From Yamagishiella unicocca (Eukaryota; Chlorophyta; Chlorophyceae; Chlamydomonadales; Volvocaceae), in contig BDSL01000050.1 of assembly GCA_003116995.1 (NCBI GenBank), positions 248,001 to 312,000 of the forward strand: a stretch of DNA of 64,000 nt, read 5' to 3'. The notes under the pieces are model-generated. The model ran no database searches and had not been told where the DNA came from. It was given only the letters and a program-made list of their open reading frames with translations. The position numbers and the translations under genes are program-made. Of this stretch, positions 1-12,697 are shown piece after piece; position 1 is the stretch's first letter; every line of letters starts with the position of its first letter.

Positions 1-3000
1 TGCAGTAACTGTTACAAGTAGTATATTACAATGTTGTTCGCCACGCTAACAATACCTCAGCGCTGCTTCGAGTCTTTGCTAGTTCCATGCAAAATTTGGC
101 CGTGTTCGATGTCAGGACCTGTCAGGACCTTTGCCACGCGGCCCCGCCCACGCGGCTGACCGCCCACCTAAGCCCAGTGTAACGCAAGACATGTGATGCA
201 TGTCCAGGTTAATGCCGTCGCACCTGACCGCCGTACACGAGGGATAGGCAATGGCCCCGCCCTGGCAAAGCTCCCCCCCATTGATTTATCCCAAAGGCGA
301 CGTTGCAAACCACGCTACAGCAGCACCCTGTTGCACGGCTCCCTGCTCACCCCCTACTGGAAGAGGCAGCAAGCAGCACAGCTGTCCTGTGTCGCCCCGC
401 AGGACCCCTTCCTCTCAGTTCCAAACGCCCGCAACCGTTCGCTACCAGCTCTCTGGCGCATGTTTCGCCACTCGCTTCCACCTCCCAGCCCAACGTCATG
501 TACGATGGATACAACGTACGGCAGACAAAATGCAACCGCATGCCGGCATTTATGATTGGGTTGCGCCGTCGCGGGAAACCCTTCCGCGCAGCCTTTAAAG
601 AAACGTGCTCTGCACGTCGTGCAAAATACCCACGAAGGGCTCACTCGAGGGCTGGCAATCGTAACGCTGGCAATAGGCTCCACAACCTATGCTCGCAAGG
701 CATGCGCAGGCACTGCTCGGGAGCGGTCTACAGCTGGCGGCCCCTCTCTCGTGCCACCAGGCGGCCGCTCGACAGCCGGTAATAAAATATGCCACAGGCG
801 CCAATCTCGTCGCCGTACGTACACTGCCGTACAGCCGCAAGCGCAGATGGCAGCCGACACCTGACTCTTCCCCCAGGCGCAAATGCACGGATGGCACCTC
901 GGGGTGCCAGAGGGGCCTTACTTCCAGTTGTCACCAAGAGCCACGCGCGCAGCGCTCTTAAGCATTACTCAGCAACCCTGAACGACTACAGCCCGAGGAG
1001 GATCAGACGCGAGCGCAGGCCGAAGCGCCCATGGCTGCATCAGGGGGACGCACCCCCTGGACGCCGCCATCCTTTGCTCCGACGTCATTCGGCCACATAT
1101 CCCCAAATACAAGAGCGCCAGAAAGCCGAAATACCGTGCGCCAGAAAGCCCGCTCGTACGCCACACATATCCCCAAAGCCCGCTCGTACGCCACACCACA
1201 CATATCCCGAAGTATAAGAGGGCACCGTCCATCAGAGGGCCCGCTAGTATCGGTAGGTGTTGGCCTGCAGTGAGAACCGCGACTGCGGGCTGCTGACTGC
1301 GTGGCATCAGATGCTTCGCACATGCGCGGTACATATCGAGCATTGCCAGCGCTCGTGTACAAGTCGGTGCCAGCACAGAAGGCCGTCGCGCCGTCTCCGC
1401 TACCTCCGCTTGCCGTCCGCAACGGCCTAGAGCTGCACTACACGGAAGCTACAATGAACCATCGCTCGCAGCTGACGCCGCAAGTTGCGCGTTCCAGCAC
1501 CGTTCGCCCGGACACACGGTCAGCTCGTTAGTAAACGCTTTCCGGTAGCAGTCGATGCGTTGCCCCCTCCCTCAGGTATTCGCAGGGCTCATTCACTACA
1601 GCTGCAGCAACACCCCCAAACATCCAAGACGAATCAGCTGCGCCGTGGCAGCCGTTCACACCTCGTCGGCAGCCCTGCGGGCCCAGGAGCGAGCCCGCAC
1701 AGCCAAAAATCGCCCCGCCGCATTTCGTAACTTTCGTTACGGCACACAACAAAAAGGAACCCCGCCGCACTTCTTCACTGCACGGCCCAAAACCGAAGCG
1801 CTGCATTGTGGAGAAGCCCTCCGATGCGCTGGAGGCCTGCGCTGCATCGGGTTTGCGGAGTAACCCTCCCTGGAGGCTGAGAAAGCACTCGCCCTGGCGC
1901 TCGACAATCTGGACTTTGCAAACATTGAACGAAGCCCGCTCTTGGTTCGGGGGTTTCAGCGCGTTCCCATCACATAACGCGTTGCAAAACATGCCGGACG
2001 GCGCACGACTGGAGAGCCAGGGGCGCGCGCGCCACCTGGAAAAAGACCGCACACCTCGACTCTCAAATGAAGCACTAAAAATGCTGGACATCCTATAGTA
2101 CCGGCCTCACCGCAGAGGCTGTTACGCAGGCCACACTTTGCAGCGTGATCCCAACGAATCCAACCAGACCAACGAATCCAACCAGACCAACGAATCCAAC
2201 CGGGCTGACGAATCCAACCAGACCAACGAATCCAACCAGGCTGACGAATCCAACCAGACCAACGAATCCAACCAGCGTGGCCCCAATAAGACCAATGGAT
2301 GCAATGCCCGATGCCGAAGGCCACCTGCCGAAACCCTAAGTCATCGCCAGCAGGTGAAAATAATTGATAGGCGCCGTCTGAAGGCACCCAGCGCACCCAT
2401 GCAGCTAGTAAGGAATAGGCCCCGCATACGTTCTGTACCCGCCACCTGCATCGTACGAAGCACCCTTAACTCCATCGAAGGTGCACAGCGTTAACAGAAA
2501 CGGAAAACTCGTCAAATCACAACCCTGCATCGCCACAACCTGATCCGCTGCGGCGAGCGTGTAAGCTGCTCCGCCTAGGAGCCGATGATGCTTTGTTTCT
2601 CATGGATGAGTGCATCTCCGCCAGAGACGGAGCGGGCGTTGATTATTTAATTATTGCGCCACACGCCCTCCAATTAAATTGTCTCGCTAGACTTACGTAG
2701 GATGCGTTGCACTAGTAAGGATGCGCCGCGCGAGCCTGAGGCGCCTGGTGACACACGGGGCGTACGCTGCCGCCACCACAACACCAACACGTTAGCTGGG
2801 AAGCGGGAAGCCACCCGCGGGCACGAAAACGCCGGCGCCAGCCGCATACATGCGCTTTAATTACGTGTCAAAACCGACATCGGGTACGTTCATACAGCTG
2901 ATCACGGTTGCGCTCAGAACGTAGACTCTCCACACGTGTTGACGGCAATCGCCAGCGTCAGAGGTGCCATTTGTTGGGGCCTGCTCGATCGCGCCATGTC

Positions 3001-3212
3001 GTCGCGCCATGTCGTCAGGAGAAAAGCATCGATCCCTGATACCGGTATGCGTCTCAAGCCCGCAGCCCCCGACGACCCACAGCACCAGCGCACCAAGCGT
3101 CAGAGAATCCACGCCCAGATCCAGATCCTGGATCCAGATCCTGGCTCCGCGTGATGGCCTACTCGCCCCATGCTGCTGGTTCTGGAGCGGTGTCGGGGGA
3201 ACAGCGGTCGGG
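1..3212. other. Intergenic stretch, no recognised gene
   Basis: Open frames here overlap each other on both strands and show no recognisable domain or consistent splice sites. The stretch contains the 3' flank of the cyclase gene, which ends at 3213 on the minus strand. It also holds an 18-bp minisatellite (listed separately) and a short run around 1085-1210 where the phrase ccgctcgtacgccacaca is repeated. Nothing else is supported. Confidence 0.5.
2145..2280. repeat. 18-bp minisatellite
   Basis: About seven tandem copies of an 18-bp unit (accaacgaatccaaccag) with a few variant copies reading gctgacgaatccaaccag or ending in gg. It opens long repetitive frames (Asn-Glu-Ser-Asn-Gln-Thr) that are not genes. 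Confidence 0.9.
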
Positions 3213-6200
3213 TCAATGCACCGCTGCAACGTCGGGCGCGAACCCCATGAACGGGGAGAGCTTGGGTTCCTTAGCTGCTGCCAGAGCCGGAGGCAACGCC
3301 GTTTCAGAGATGCCGGCAACGCCCGCGCCCGCTGCGCTCGACGACCGTTCCAGCTGTAACGAGGCGGTGGCGCTGATGCCCAGCATGTTCTGCTGCTTGC
3401 CCTTTGAGGTCGGCACCTCCTCCTGGCCCGGAGACCAGAGATACGTCTGCATCAATCCCTTGCCCTTGACCTGTGGGCCCGACACAAGGAGAAGAAAGAG
3501 GAAGGTGCGTTTTTGAGATTTTGACGGTAGGAGCCATGAACGTCAACATGGCTGCAGACAATGGCGTGACACGGCGAGTAATGGTTCTGGTTCCAAAAAC
3601 ACGCCCAAGCGTGATGCTATGTGGCGCTCTTCCACTGCTCTACATGCCGTGTATGTGAGCTCAGCGAAGGCGTCGGGAAGCCGCGTAGCCGCGTTCGTGG
3701 CTTCACAATTCCAAGGTCTTGATCAGCCGTCGCAGGAAGCCATCCGAAGCCCGCCGAAACTAAACGACCTTTCCGGGCTTCACGCTCTTTTGTGGCTTGA
3801 CAACCCTCACGCCGTCTCCTGGCTTGACAACCCTCAATCACTCTCCCCCCAGTTACCATCCTCCACAAATCTCTTCCGACTGCACGCAGCCGTATAACCA
3901 ACTCTGCTTCCTTCGCAGAAACGGACGTTCGGTCCTCAGTGGGCTAAAAGTGCCGCGCTTTGGCCCACCAGCCCCGCCAAGCCGCCCATACGTCCACCCA
4001 CCTCGATGCCGCCCGTGGGCTCCCACTCGTTATTGCTTCGCGCCAGGCGGCTGTAGGTGGCCTCCGACGCGTGGATTGCCCCCGGCACGCCGGTGCTCTC
4101 CATGCGGCTGGCGGTGTTGACCGTGTCGCCTGGAGGGGAGCGAGGGGGGCAGGGCAGGGCAGCGAGCGAGCAACACACATGCAGGCGTGAGGTCGGGGAA
4201 GGGAAGCGCAGAATGCCACACAGATGTCATGTAAGCAAGCGTTGCGTCAGCAGCAGGTGGCTGGATGGCATCACCAGCAGCAGGTCGCTGCATCGGCCGT
4301 CAGACGACGGGTTCATCAGCTGCACATATACGAAGACATCTATACTTCCGCAGCCAAGTATATGTCGTTTGCGCTTCCCTAAAACACGACCTGTCTCGGT
4401 GGCTGGCCCGCGCCCGCCGCCCCGCCCCCGCCCGTCCCTCTCCCAGCAGCCAGTCATCACGCACTCACCGAAGAGGCAGAACCTCGGCATGCGGGTGCCC
4501 ACCACTCCGCTGACCACGGGCCCCGTGTGCAGGCCGATGCGGATCTCCACCGGCTGCCCGTTGGTGGGCATCAACACCTCGCGCGCAGCGGCAAGCATGG
4601 CCTGCGCCCACATAACGATGCATGTTTTGTCACATACATAACGGCACGTCACGACATCATATCGATGCTAGTACGTTGCGCAGCAGCACGAACCGAAACG
4701 GCAAAGCGTGTGATCAGTTTAGGCACACAAGGCATGAGTTTAGGCATGAGCAAACCGACTAGCGATTACCTAACGCCGCCAAGCCACATCGACGCCTTAC
4801 TTCTGATAATGACCACGTACCTTTGCGAACATGAAGACCTTTTCCGCCTGCAGCGGGTCCTCGGTGCTGGCGCCCTCCCTCACGGCCGCCATGCCGTCCT
4901 CGTCCTCGTGGATCAGCCCGCCGGCAACGAAGTAGCAGTCGCCGATGGTCTCCACCTGCGGAGCCGCGAAACGCGCCATGCAGGGCGCGTCGTGTCAGAG
5001 CACATGGCGTTGTCGGGCGGGGCAGCGAAGTGCACCACACCACACCGCATCGTGGGCATGCAGGACGCGCCGTGTATAGACAGTCCAACTGAGCGCGCCC
5101 ACATGCACGTGTAGGTGGGTTCTAACTTGATAGCAGAAAGAGCCACCGAGCTTGGCAGGATCACAACCGCCGCGGGGGACCATCAGTACGGCACCCGCAT
5201 AGGCGTGATCGTCCATGTTCGTCCGCTATGGCTTGGGTGTTGCTACGCCCGGGAGAAAGATGACACCGGAGCGGCCCTCATGCGTCTGTCCGAGCTCAAG
5301 ACGCGTCTGTGGTCCTTGCTTACGGCGCACAGCAACCAAGGGCAACCAACCACCCGACCTTGCGAGCCCGCCTCCGTTGGCCCTGTGCTGCGCTACGGCA
5401 TGGTGCTCTGCCCTATTACGGAAGGTTTACTACTGCTTTCAAGAGGGACTTCGTAAAAACGCTAAAGCTAAAAGGCTTTTCTTTTCCCTTATTTAGCTTT
5501 GTAGTAAAGTTCGGCTCAGTGAAGGTCGGTAGGGAGGAAGGCGTGACCCTCCGTAACGCACCAGAGTGAGTCGGGTGTATCCCGAGTCAAATCCGCCGCT
5601 CCCCGCCAGGCTCGCTACGTCCGCACGTGGTGTTTCCATCACTCCCCACCAGGCTCGCTACGTCCGCACGTGGTGTTTCCATCACTCCCCACCAGGCTCG
5701 CTACGTCCGCACGTGGTGTTTCCATCACTCCCCACCAGGCTCGCTACGCCCGCACGTGGTGTTTCCATCACTCCCCACCAGGCTCGCTACGTCCGCACGT
5801 GGTGTTTCCATCACTCCCCACCAGGCTCGCTACGCCCGCACGTGGTGTTTCCATCACTCCCCACCAGGCTCGCTACGTCCGCCCCGGGTGTCCCAAGCTT
5901 CTTCTCGACGACCTCACGCATCCGTCAAGCGCCCATCTACGGATTTCCGCTCGCTGCTGCCCACCTTGTAGACTCCGTACTTGTCCAGCATGGCGTCGTA
6001 TCGCGAGTACAGCGCGTTGAGCAGGCCCATCACCTGCGGGTCGCCAGAGCAGCGGTGGGAGGCACGTTGCCGGGGGGTTTGATAAGAGAATCCGCGAATC
6101 GGCGGCCGCGAATCCACGTCGCCGGGGGGCAGCAGCAGCTGAGCACAACTGACGCACCGTTCACGACGCGCAGCGCTGCAGCAGCGCAAGTTGCCTCGCC

Positions 6201-9200
6201 GCCTCCCCCTCTTCCCCCTTTGTTAGCACACGGATTGCCTCGCCAGCCTCCCCTCTTCCCCCTTTGTTAGCACACGGATTGCCTCGCCAGCCTCCCCTCT
6301 TCCCCCTTTGTTAGCACACGGATTGCCTCGCCAGCCTCCCCTCTTCCCCCTTTGTTAGCACACGGGTTGCCTCGCCAGCCTCCCCTCTTCCCCCTTTGTT
6401 AGCACACGGGTTGCCTCGCCAGCCTCCCCTCTTCCCCCTTTGTTAGCACACGGATTGCCTCGCCAGCCTCCCCTCTTCCCCCTTTGTTAGCACACGGATT
6501 GCCTCGCCAGCCTCCCCTCTTCCCCCTTTGTTAGCACACGGATTGCCTCGCCAGCCTCCCCTCTTCCCCCTTTGTTAGCACACGGTTGCCTCGCCAGCCT
6601 CCCCTTCCCCTTGTTAGCACCCTCGCCAGCCCCCCTCTTCCCCCTTTGTTAGCACACGGGTTGCCTCGCCAGCCTCCCCTCTTCCCCCTTTGTTAGCACA
6701 CGGATTGCCTCGCCAGCCTCCCCTCTTCCCCCTTTGTTAGCACACGGATTGCCTCGCCAGCCTCCCCTCTTCCCCCTTTGTTAGCACACGGATTGCCTCG
6801 CCAGCCTCCCCTCTTCCCCCTTTGTTAGCACACGGATTGCCTCGCCAGCCTCCCCTCTTCCCCCTTTGTTAGCACACGGATTGCCTCGCCAGCCTCCCCT
6901 CTTCCCCCTTTGTTAGCACACGGATTGCCTCGCCAGCCTCCCCTCTTCCCCCTTTGTTAGCACACGGATTGCCTCGCCAGCCTCCCCTCTTCCCCCTTTG
7001 TTAGCACACGGATTGCCTCGCCACCCCCCCCTCTTCCTGGTTAAACCATCACGCGGGCAGAGCCGTAGAAGCCATGCTACATTACTGCACTCGCAATGCT
7101 ATATTACTGCAACCAAACAAGAAGAAACTCAGGTCCTTGGCCCCGCTGCCCCCTTACCTGCCGCGGCTCGACCTCCTTGCACATGGGCGTGAAGCCTGAT
7201 GATGGGGAGGGGAGGGGAGGGGAGGGGAGGGGAGGGGAGGGGAGGGGAGGGGAGGGGAGGGGAGGGGAGGGGAGGGGAGGGGAGGGGAGGGGAGCGCGTG
7301 AAGGGCCTTAAAGGCAAGTCAGTCGCCGCCGCGGTATCCACGCAGTTCGTTGAATCTTCAGAAGCCGACGCGCGGCAGAGCCTTCCTTCCACTTCGATAA
7401 TCTTTGAATCACGCGCCGTACCCTATCCCTAGCACCCGCACACTATAGGGAACAGATAACAGATGACGGCAGCTGGCCCGTCGGATAGCAGTTGGATAGT
7501 CGTTGGATGGCAGTTGGATAGTCGTTGGATGGCTGTTGGGTTGCCGTCCGCGTGAGAGTTTGTTCCCGGCTGGTAGCGGCTCTCCAGAGCAACCTGAGCA
7601 AATCGTCCAAACTGGGTGCGATAACCCCCAGATTCACCAAGCGCGCAGGCTTCCCAACCGCAACCACCTCTCGCAGATGCGCCCGACACCGCAACCACCT
7701 CTCCCAGATGCGCCCGACACCGCAACCACCTCTCCCAGATGCGCCCGACACCGCAACCACCTCTCCCAGATGCGCCCGACACCGCAACCACCTCTCCCAG
7801 ATGCGCCCGACACCGCAACCACTTCTGCGTCTGGCATGGCCTACCTTTGATGTCCGCAAATAGCAACGTCACCTGTGCGGTGGGTCGAGGCGGGAAGACG
7901 ACAATGCTCAGCCGAAGACAACAGAGAAGAAGCGACCCCGCGCAACCACCACAACTACCAACTCCTGGTGCAACTGAAGCGTGAATCATGGTCATTCCTT
8001 CCAGCAAGGGTGGAGCCGGCGGCCACCCTCCCCGCGACTACCCCCGCGTCCCGTTCCGGTACACGGTACACGTGGGACGACGTGCCACCTCCGGTGATGT
8101 CACGAACGAATGTCCGTCCGCTTCCACACATCCCCCTGTCCGCATCCCGTCCCCCCCCTCTCGCAGGCACCCAACGACCTCTTCACACCGAGTGATGGCA
8201 GTCCAGCCCTCGAACCGACGTTCCTCAACCCGACGCGCCGCGAGAGTCGAGATAACAACAAGTCATGCATGTTGGGTTTCCCACAGTTTCCCACAGTGCG
8301 CGCGACCTTTATGAGGATGCAGCCATAGGGTTGCGAGTATTTGGCCACCTGGGTTCATCAACCAGCTCCCTTCCCTCACCTCCGGGTGACAGGTGGCCAG
8401 CGCGTTGCAGTCGCGAACCACGGGTCGCCAGGAGGCTCGGTTGCCAGGTGCTGCGTCGGCGCCGCCGGCCAAGTCGTCCGGCTGGCCTGAGGTCACGTCC
8501 CTCTCGCCCGCCGTCCACTCCTCCGTGATGTACTGCAGGATGTGTCGCGGGAAGAGCTGCTCCACCAGGCGGTGCTCCGTCTCCATCACCAGCGCCAGGT
8601 GCCGCTCGGCAACCACCTGGTGCGAGGGCGGGCGGTGCGGTGCGGTGCGGGGCAGGGGCGGAAAGGACAGGACAGTTGACGTATGGTCGGCGGACACCTA
8701 GTTTGTGTGGCGCATGCTGGAGCACTGGGACGGATTACCAGGGGAGGGGGAGAGAGGGAGGGAGGGAGGGGGAAGCGGGCAACTTGGACTTAAGCACGGG
8801 GGCCATGGTAGAGGCCGCAAGAATTCTGACGGGCGCGGAGAGGCCCCCCGCATGTCCCAAACTATTCGCCGGCTACGTTTTACACCATCGTCTCCCATGT
8901 CAGGAAAGCGGGTTTTCTCGGCCCCCCTTCCCCACCACCACCACCGCCACGGCCACTACCCCCACCGGCACGCGCGCGCGCACCTTGGTCGTGACATCAA
9001 TCTGTGTCAGCACGATAACCTCCCGGCCCGTCACGGGGTCCTGCGCAGCAGTCCCCCACATCTCGTGCCAGCACTCCGGCGGCTCCGCCGGCGGCGGCGG
9101 CCGCCTTTCCTCGCACTCCCTGCACGCCGCGTCGGCCGCATCATCGGAGCCGGTAGCTGAGTCAGCCGGCGCCGCGAGCGGCGAAGGGCAGGCGCAGACT

Positions 9201-10105
9201 CCCGGCTGGTCCACCGGCACCGAACCACACGCCTCGCGCCCGGCGGGGCTGGCGTTGCTGCCAGCCCGTCGCGCGCCCTGCTCCGCAGCGGCACCAGCAG
9301 CATAAGGCCCCGACGATGACGCCCCGACGTCCAGGATGACTGAGGCCTCCTCCACTGGCTCGGCTGGTTCCGGAGCCTTTCCCAGGCCGCCCGCCGGCCA
9401 AAGAAGACCCTGGGAGATCCCAAAGTGCTTCATGGGGACCTCGTCCGGCAGCAGCGAAGTCTTTGAGCGACGGAGGTAGCCGGCGCACGACGACGCCGTG
9501 CCCGAGTTGGACCGCGCGCCGCGCCGAGCAGCCTCCTCCTCCTCCTCCTCCGGAACCCGCCGCCGCCGCCGCACGCAATTCTCCCCCATTGCGTCACTGC
9601 CGCCCTGCGGTACGACAGCCGTTGGACGAGCAGCCGCCGAGCCCAGCACGTCACCGTCGGCGCCGCGAGTGCTGGCCTGGCCGCCGCCGCCGCTGCCGGT
9701 GTCGGCCATCGCGGCGTGGAGGACCCTGCCCAGCGCGCGAGACGCCTCGCCGGTTCCGGTCAGGTTGGAACCGGACCGCACGCCGACTGCCGCGGTATGT
9801 GTTTTAAGTATGCTGAGCTGAGCCGCTGTGTGGATTGGACTCTCCATTCTCGTCCTCCGAGTCCGGCCTTCGGAGCACAAGCGAACGTCGGGTCCCCGGC
9901 CCATCTCCTCACCGCCGGCGCTGCACGGACTAGGAACCGCCTCGGGATGGAGCCGACTCCTCGAATCGCGCCGCTCTAAATGCGCCGTACGGCCGGATCC
10001 TGTCAGGGAAGCCAAGAGGTCGCGGGGAACAGAGCTGCGCGTTCCCGGGCCAAAGTTCATGCTTTGGGAGGAACGTGCCACCATGAAGGACGTGGCCATG
10101 GCCGC

Positions 10106-10159
<54 letters not shown>

Positions 10160-12697
10160 CATGTTCGGTGCCAGCGGGGAGGTGTTGAGGGACAGCGCGA
10201 ACGCCATGGCGCGCGACATGGTGCGCGGCGCCGAGGGCCCCGAGGTATGAGGACCGACCCGTGGGTCTTGGCCGGGGTAAAGCGCCACGCAGGACGTGGT
10301 GCGTCTAGGCAGACGCCTAGAAGCCTCACCCTCCACTGTGCCAGTGGCGGCCGCGGCCGCGGCCGTGGCGGCGGTGGTGGCGGCGATGGTTGTTGCGCAG
10401 TACTGCACGAGCCGTTGGGCGCCGCCGCCGCCGCCGGCGGCGGCGGCGGCACCCTGCTTGTACGACGGAGCGGCGGGGGTGGTCGCCATGTTGGATTGAC
10501 CAACGACGCTGGAGGGACTGGTGGCGAGCGTGGCGAATGTGGATGTGGCTGTACGACACGGGGGGAGGGGCCGGGGGGCGGGGGAGGGCGGAGGCGTGAG
10601 CGGGTGGGTGGTTATTACATCAGGGGGGGCTGCAAGGAAACCCGCGAACGAGAGAGGAAACCGTCTAGGACAATCGTATGAAAATGCATGCTGGAGAACT
10701 TGGTACGGAAAAAAGGCACGTGGGGGCGGGGGTAGGTTGTGGCCAACGAACGTTTGTGTGTGAAGTTGCGAGCCTGCCAGGCCAGCCTTGACAGCCTTGA
10801 CGGGCGCTGGTGCTGCTGCTACGGGCGGTAGCCTGTCAACAGCTCCAAACCAGGCTGCCGCGACTGGTGCACCCGCGTGCACCCGCGTGCAATCGCGTGC
10901 AATCGCGTGTGCCAGCGTGCACGCGCGTGCACTCGCGTGTGCCAGCGTGCACCAGGCGCAAGTTTGACGCGGCAAGCAAAGCCGCCGCCGCGCCCCCGCG
11001 GCATCCATCCGGGGCCATGCAAGGCCCGCTACCTACCCAGAACCCCCGCCACACACCCAAAGGCCCGCTACCTACCCAGAACCCCCGCCACCCACCCAAA
11101 GGCCCGCTACCCACCCAGAGGGTCAAACATCGCGCTGCTGCTGCCACAGAAGCTCCCCTGCATCGTCGTGTCGTACATGTCCGCCACCAGAAGTATGCTG
11201 CCGACACCGCCGCCGCCGCCGCCGCCTCGTCTCGGCTGCACGAACGACCGCGCCTGCGCGCAAGCAATCGAGGCCTGCGTCGCGCGGCTGCCGCTGCCCA
11301 CCAATTGGTTTCGGAGGAAGCTCAGGGTGGACTTGTGGCCGTTCGGCGCATGGGGCGTCACCAGGCTCTGGCACCGCGCCCCGTCGACACCGCTGTCCGG
11401 CCGTGACGGCACCACCGTCGGAGTGAGCACCGCCTGCAGCCGCCGGCTGCCGCAGAAGCTGGAGCCGGAGCCGGCGGTGACGGCAACGGCGGCGGCGGCC
11501 GGCGCTTGCAAGTACGACATGATGTCGGTGGCTTCGTACACGTGGCCCATGGCGGTTGAGTTAGTGTCCGCGCGCTGCCGCGGGGCCGGCACGTGGCCAC
11601 ACGTGCTGAGGAGCAAGTCCTCGGCCTCGGCCTCGCGCTCGTCCTCGTCTTCGTCGGCGCCCAGCAGGCTGCTGCGGTTCGCGATGTGTGGGACTGCGGT
11701 TGCCGAGGTTCGGGGGGGGGAGGGGGAAGCCGTGGACGCGAGAGGTACCAGGAGGGTGAGGAGCGAAACCGTACTAGCAAGAGAGGGTTTGGGAGGCGCG
11801 TTGAAGTTGCGGGGAGTGGGAGTGGGGGTGGGGGAACGAGGGCGAGGAGGACTGAGCAGCAGGTGGGGACGGATGGGATGGGATGGGATGGGGGTGGGGA
11901 CCTGTGACAATGACATAAGGCCGGGGACGTCACGCGTGTCGCCTTCCTGGGCGAGCAAGTTGGGGAGCTCGACAGACAGATGTGCCGCTGTTGGGTGCTT
12001 GTCGGACCCAACCGAGAGAGTTAAGTGGTATGCGAAGAAGCTGAACCCCAAACACGAAACCACAGCAGCACAGGTTTCGTATTTGCTGTTAGCTGTTAGC
12101 GGCTGGAAAGCATGTGCGCATCCACCCACCGTCGGTGCCAGCCGCCCAGCCAGGACAGACGCTGAGGGGGGTTAGTCGATCGCCGTTGCCCGCATCCAAG
12201 AGCTCTTGGGCTGTGCGAAGGGTATCCAAGCTTTGTTCAGTATCGCCGCCCTCAGCTCGGGCTCCCTGAGCTCCCATTTTCGACAGAGTGTCGCCGTAAA
12301 GAGCCGGCGGGACACGCACGACCGCTGTGGAATAAAAAGGTACGAGACGAAATGGGTGCAAGCAGTAAGATATCGGATTTGGAACCGAAAGCGGGGTGAA
12401 CATGAAGCGACGCGACCCGGAACGCAACCACTGCGGGAAGAAAGGAGACTCACCCTTCCACAATCCTGCACCTCCAGGTTTGAAGACCTCCTCCAGTAAT
12501 CGGAGGCGCTTCGTTGGGTCCAGGGTAAACAGTCCTGCCAACACGTCGTCGCAGACCCCACCAACGCCGATGACATCACCGAAATACAATTTACTCTGGG
12601 GATTTTGATGTAGCACCGTTCCTTCAGGCGTCATGACGGTAACGATGGCGGGGGAGCTAGACATCACCATAGCATCGCGTACCAGTGCTTGTTCTTC
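3213..12697 (-). CDS. Class III guanylyl cyclase with PAS-like module (5' end unresolved)
   Basis: Makes cGMP from GTP. Eleven exons join in phase to 1,137 codons: 12454-12697, 11115-11693, 8984-10548, 8380-8616, 7845-7872, 7158-7195, 5965-6033, 4821-4955, 4469-4601, 4002-4129 and 3213-3470. Order: PAS-like start ([20 protein letters not shown]), a long Ser/Ala/Gln-rich linker with a polyQ run, PAS end ([20 protein letters not shown]), signalling helix ([17 protein letters not shown]), then the catalytic domain. Metal-binding Asp residues lie in FADI and VETIGD. Guanine specificity is indicated by Glu in VETIGD and Cys in RFCLFGDTVN, where adenylyl cyclases have Lys and Asp. An 86-codon tail follows. 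The architecture matches the large CYG cyclase family of Chlamydomonas. The first exon begins at an acceptor (gatgcag), so there are more 5' exons; no transmembrane segment was found, and membrane attachment is unknown. Confidence 0.9.
5605..5885. repeat. 43-bp minisatellite in cyclase intron
   Basis: Six to seven nearly identical 43-bp units (beginning caggctcgctacgtccgcac) in the intron between exons 4821-4955 and 5965-6033. The only variation I see is T/C at one position (acgtccg versus acgcccg). Since 43 is not divisible by three, all frames read through it and give false long ORFs. Confidence 0.93.
6190..7030. repeat. 44-bp minisatellite, about 19 copies, in cyclase intron
   Basis: Tandem 44-bp units (cacggattgcctcgccagcc followed by tcccctcttccccctttgttagca) fill most of the intron between exons 5965-6033 and 7158-7195. 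Copies are almost identical except for a degraded stretch near 6590-6650, where bases have been lost. The unit carries a pyrimidine tract and a TTAG that mimic splice-acceptor sequence on the plus strand, but the host gene is on the minus strand. No spacers, so not CRISPR. Confidence 0.95.
7203..7293. repeat. (GGGGA)n microsatellite
   Basis: About 18 perfect GGGGA pentamers in a cyclase intron, immediately beside the 38-nt microexon at 7158-7195. On the transcribed (minus) strand this is a TCCCC polypyrimidine run just upstream of that exon's acceptor, so it may double as its polypyrimidine tract (inference). Confidence 0.95.
7665..7825. repeat. 31-bp minisatellite in cyclase intron
   Basis: About five copies of a 31-bp unit (cgcaaccacctctcccagat then gcgcccgacac), ending 20 bp from the 28-nt exon at 7845-7872. 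Confidence 0.92.
10860..11120. repeat. Short tandem repeats in cyclase intron
   Basis: Two adjacent patches. At 10865-10950 there are cycles of gtgcacccgcgtgcaatcgc and gtgccagcgtgcac. At 11025-11115 there are three copies of a roughly 38-bp unit containing aaggcccgctacctacccag. The second patch runs to the donor of the exon ending at 11115. Confidence 0.8.

Noticed and set aside
5566..7030. CRISPR-like regular arrays (43- and 44-bp units)
   Set aside because: Head-to-tail units with no unique spacers, in introns of a eukaryotic gene. They are minisatellites.
8900..11008. 702-codon single open frame on the minus strand as a stand-alone gene
   Set aside because: It contains the real cyclase exon 8984-10548 but runs past a good donor at its 3' end and upstream through an intron with short tandem repeats. 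The spliced model fits the family better.
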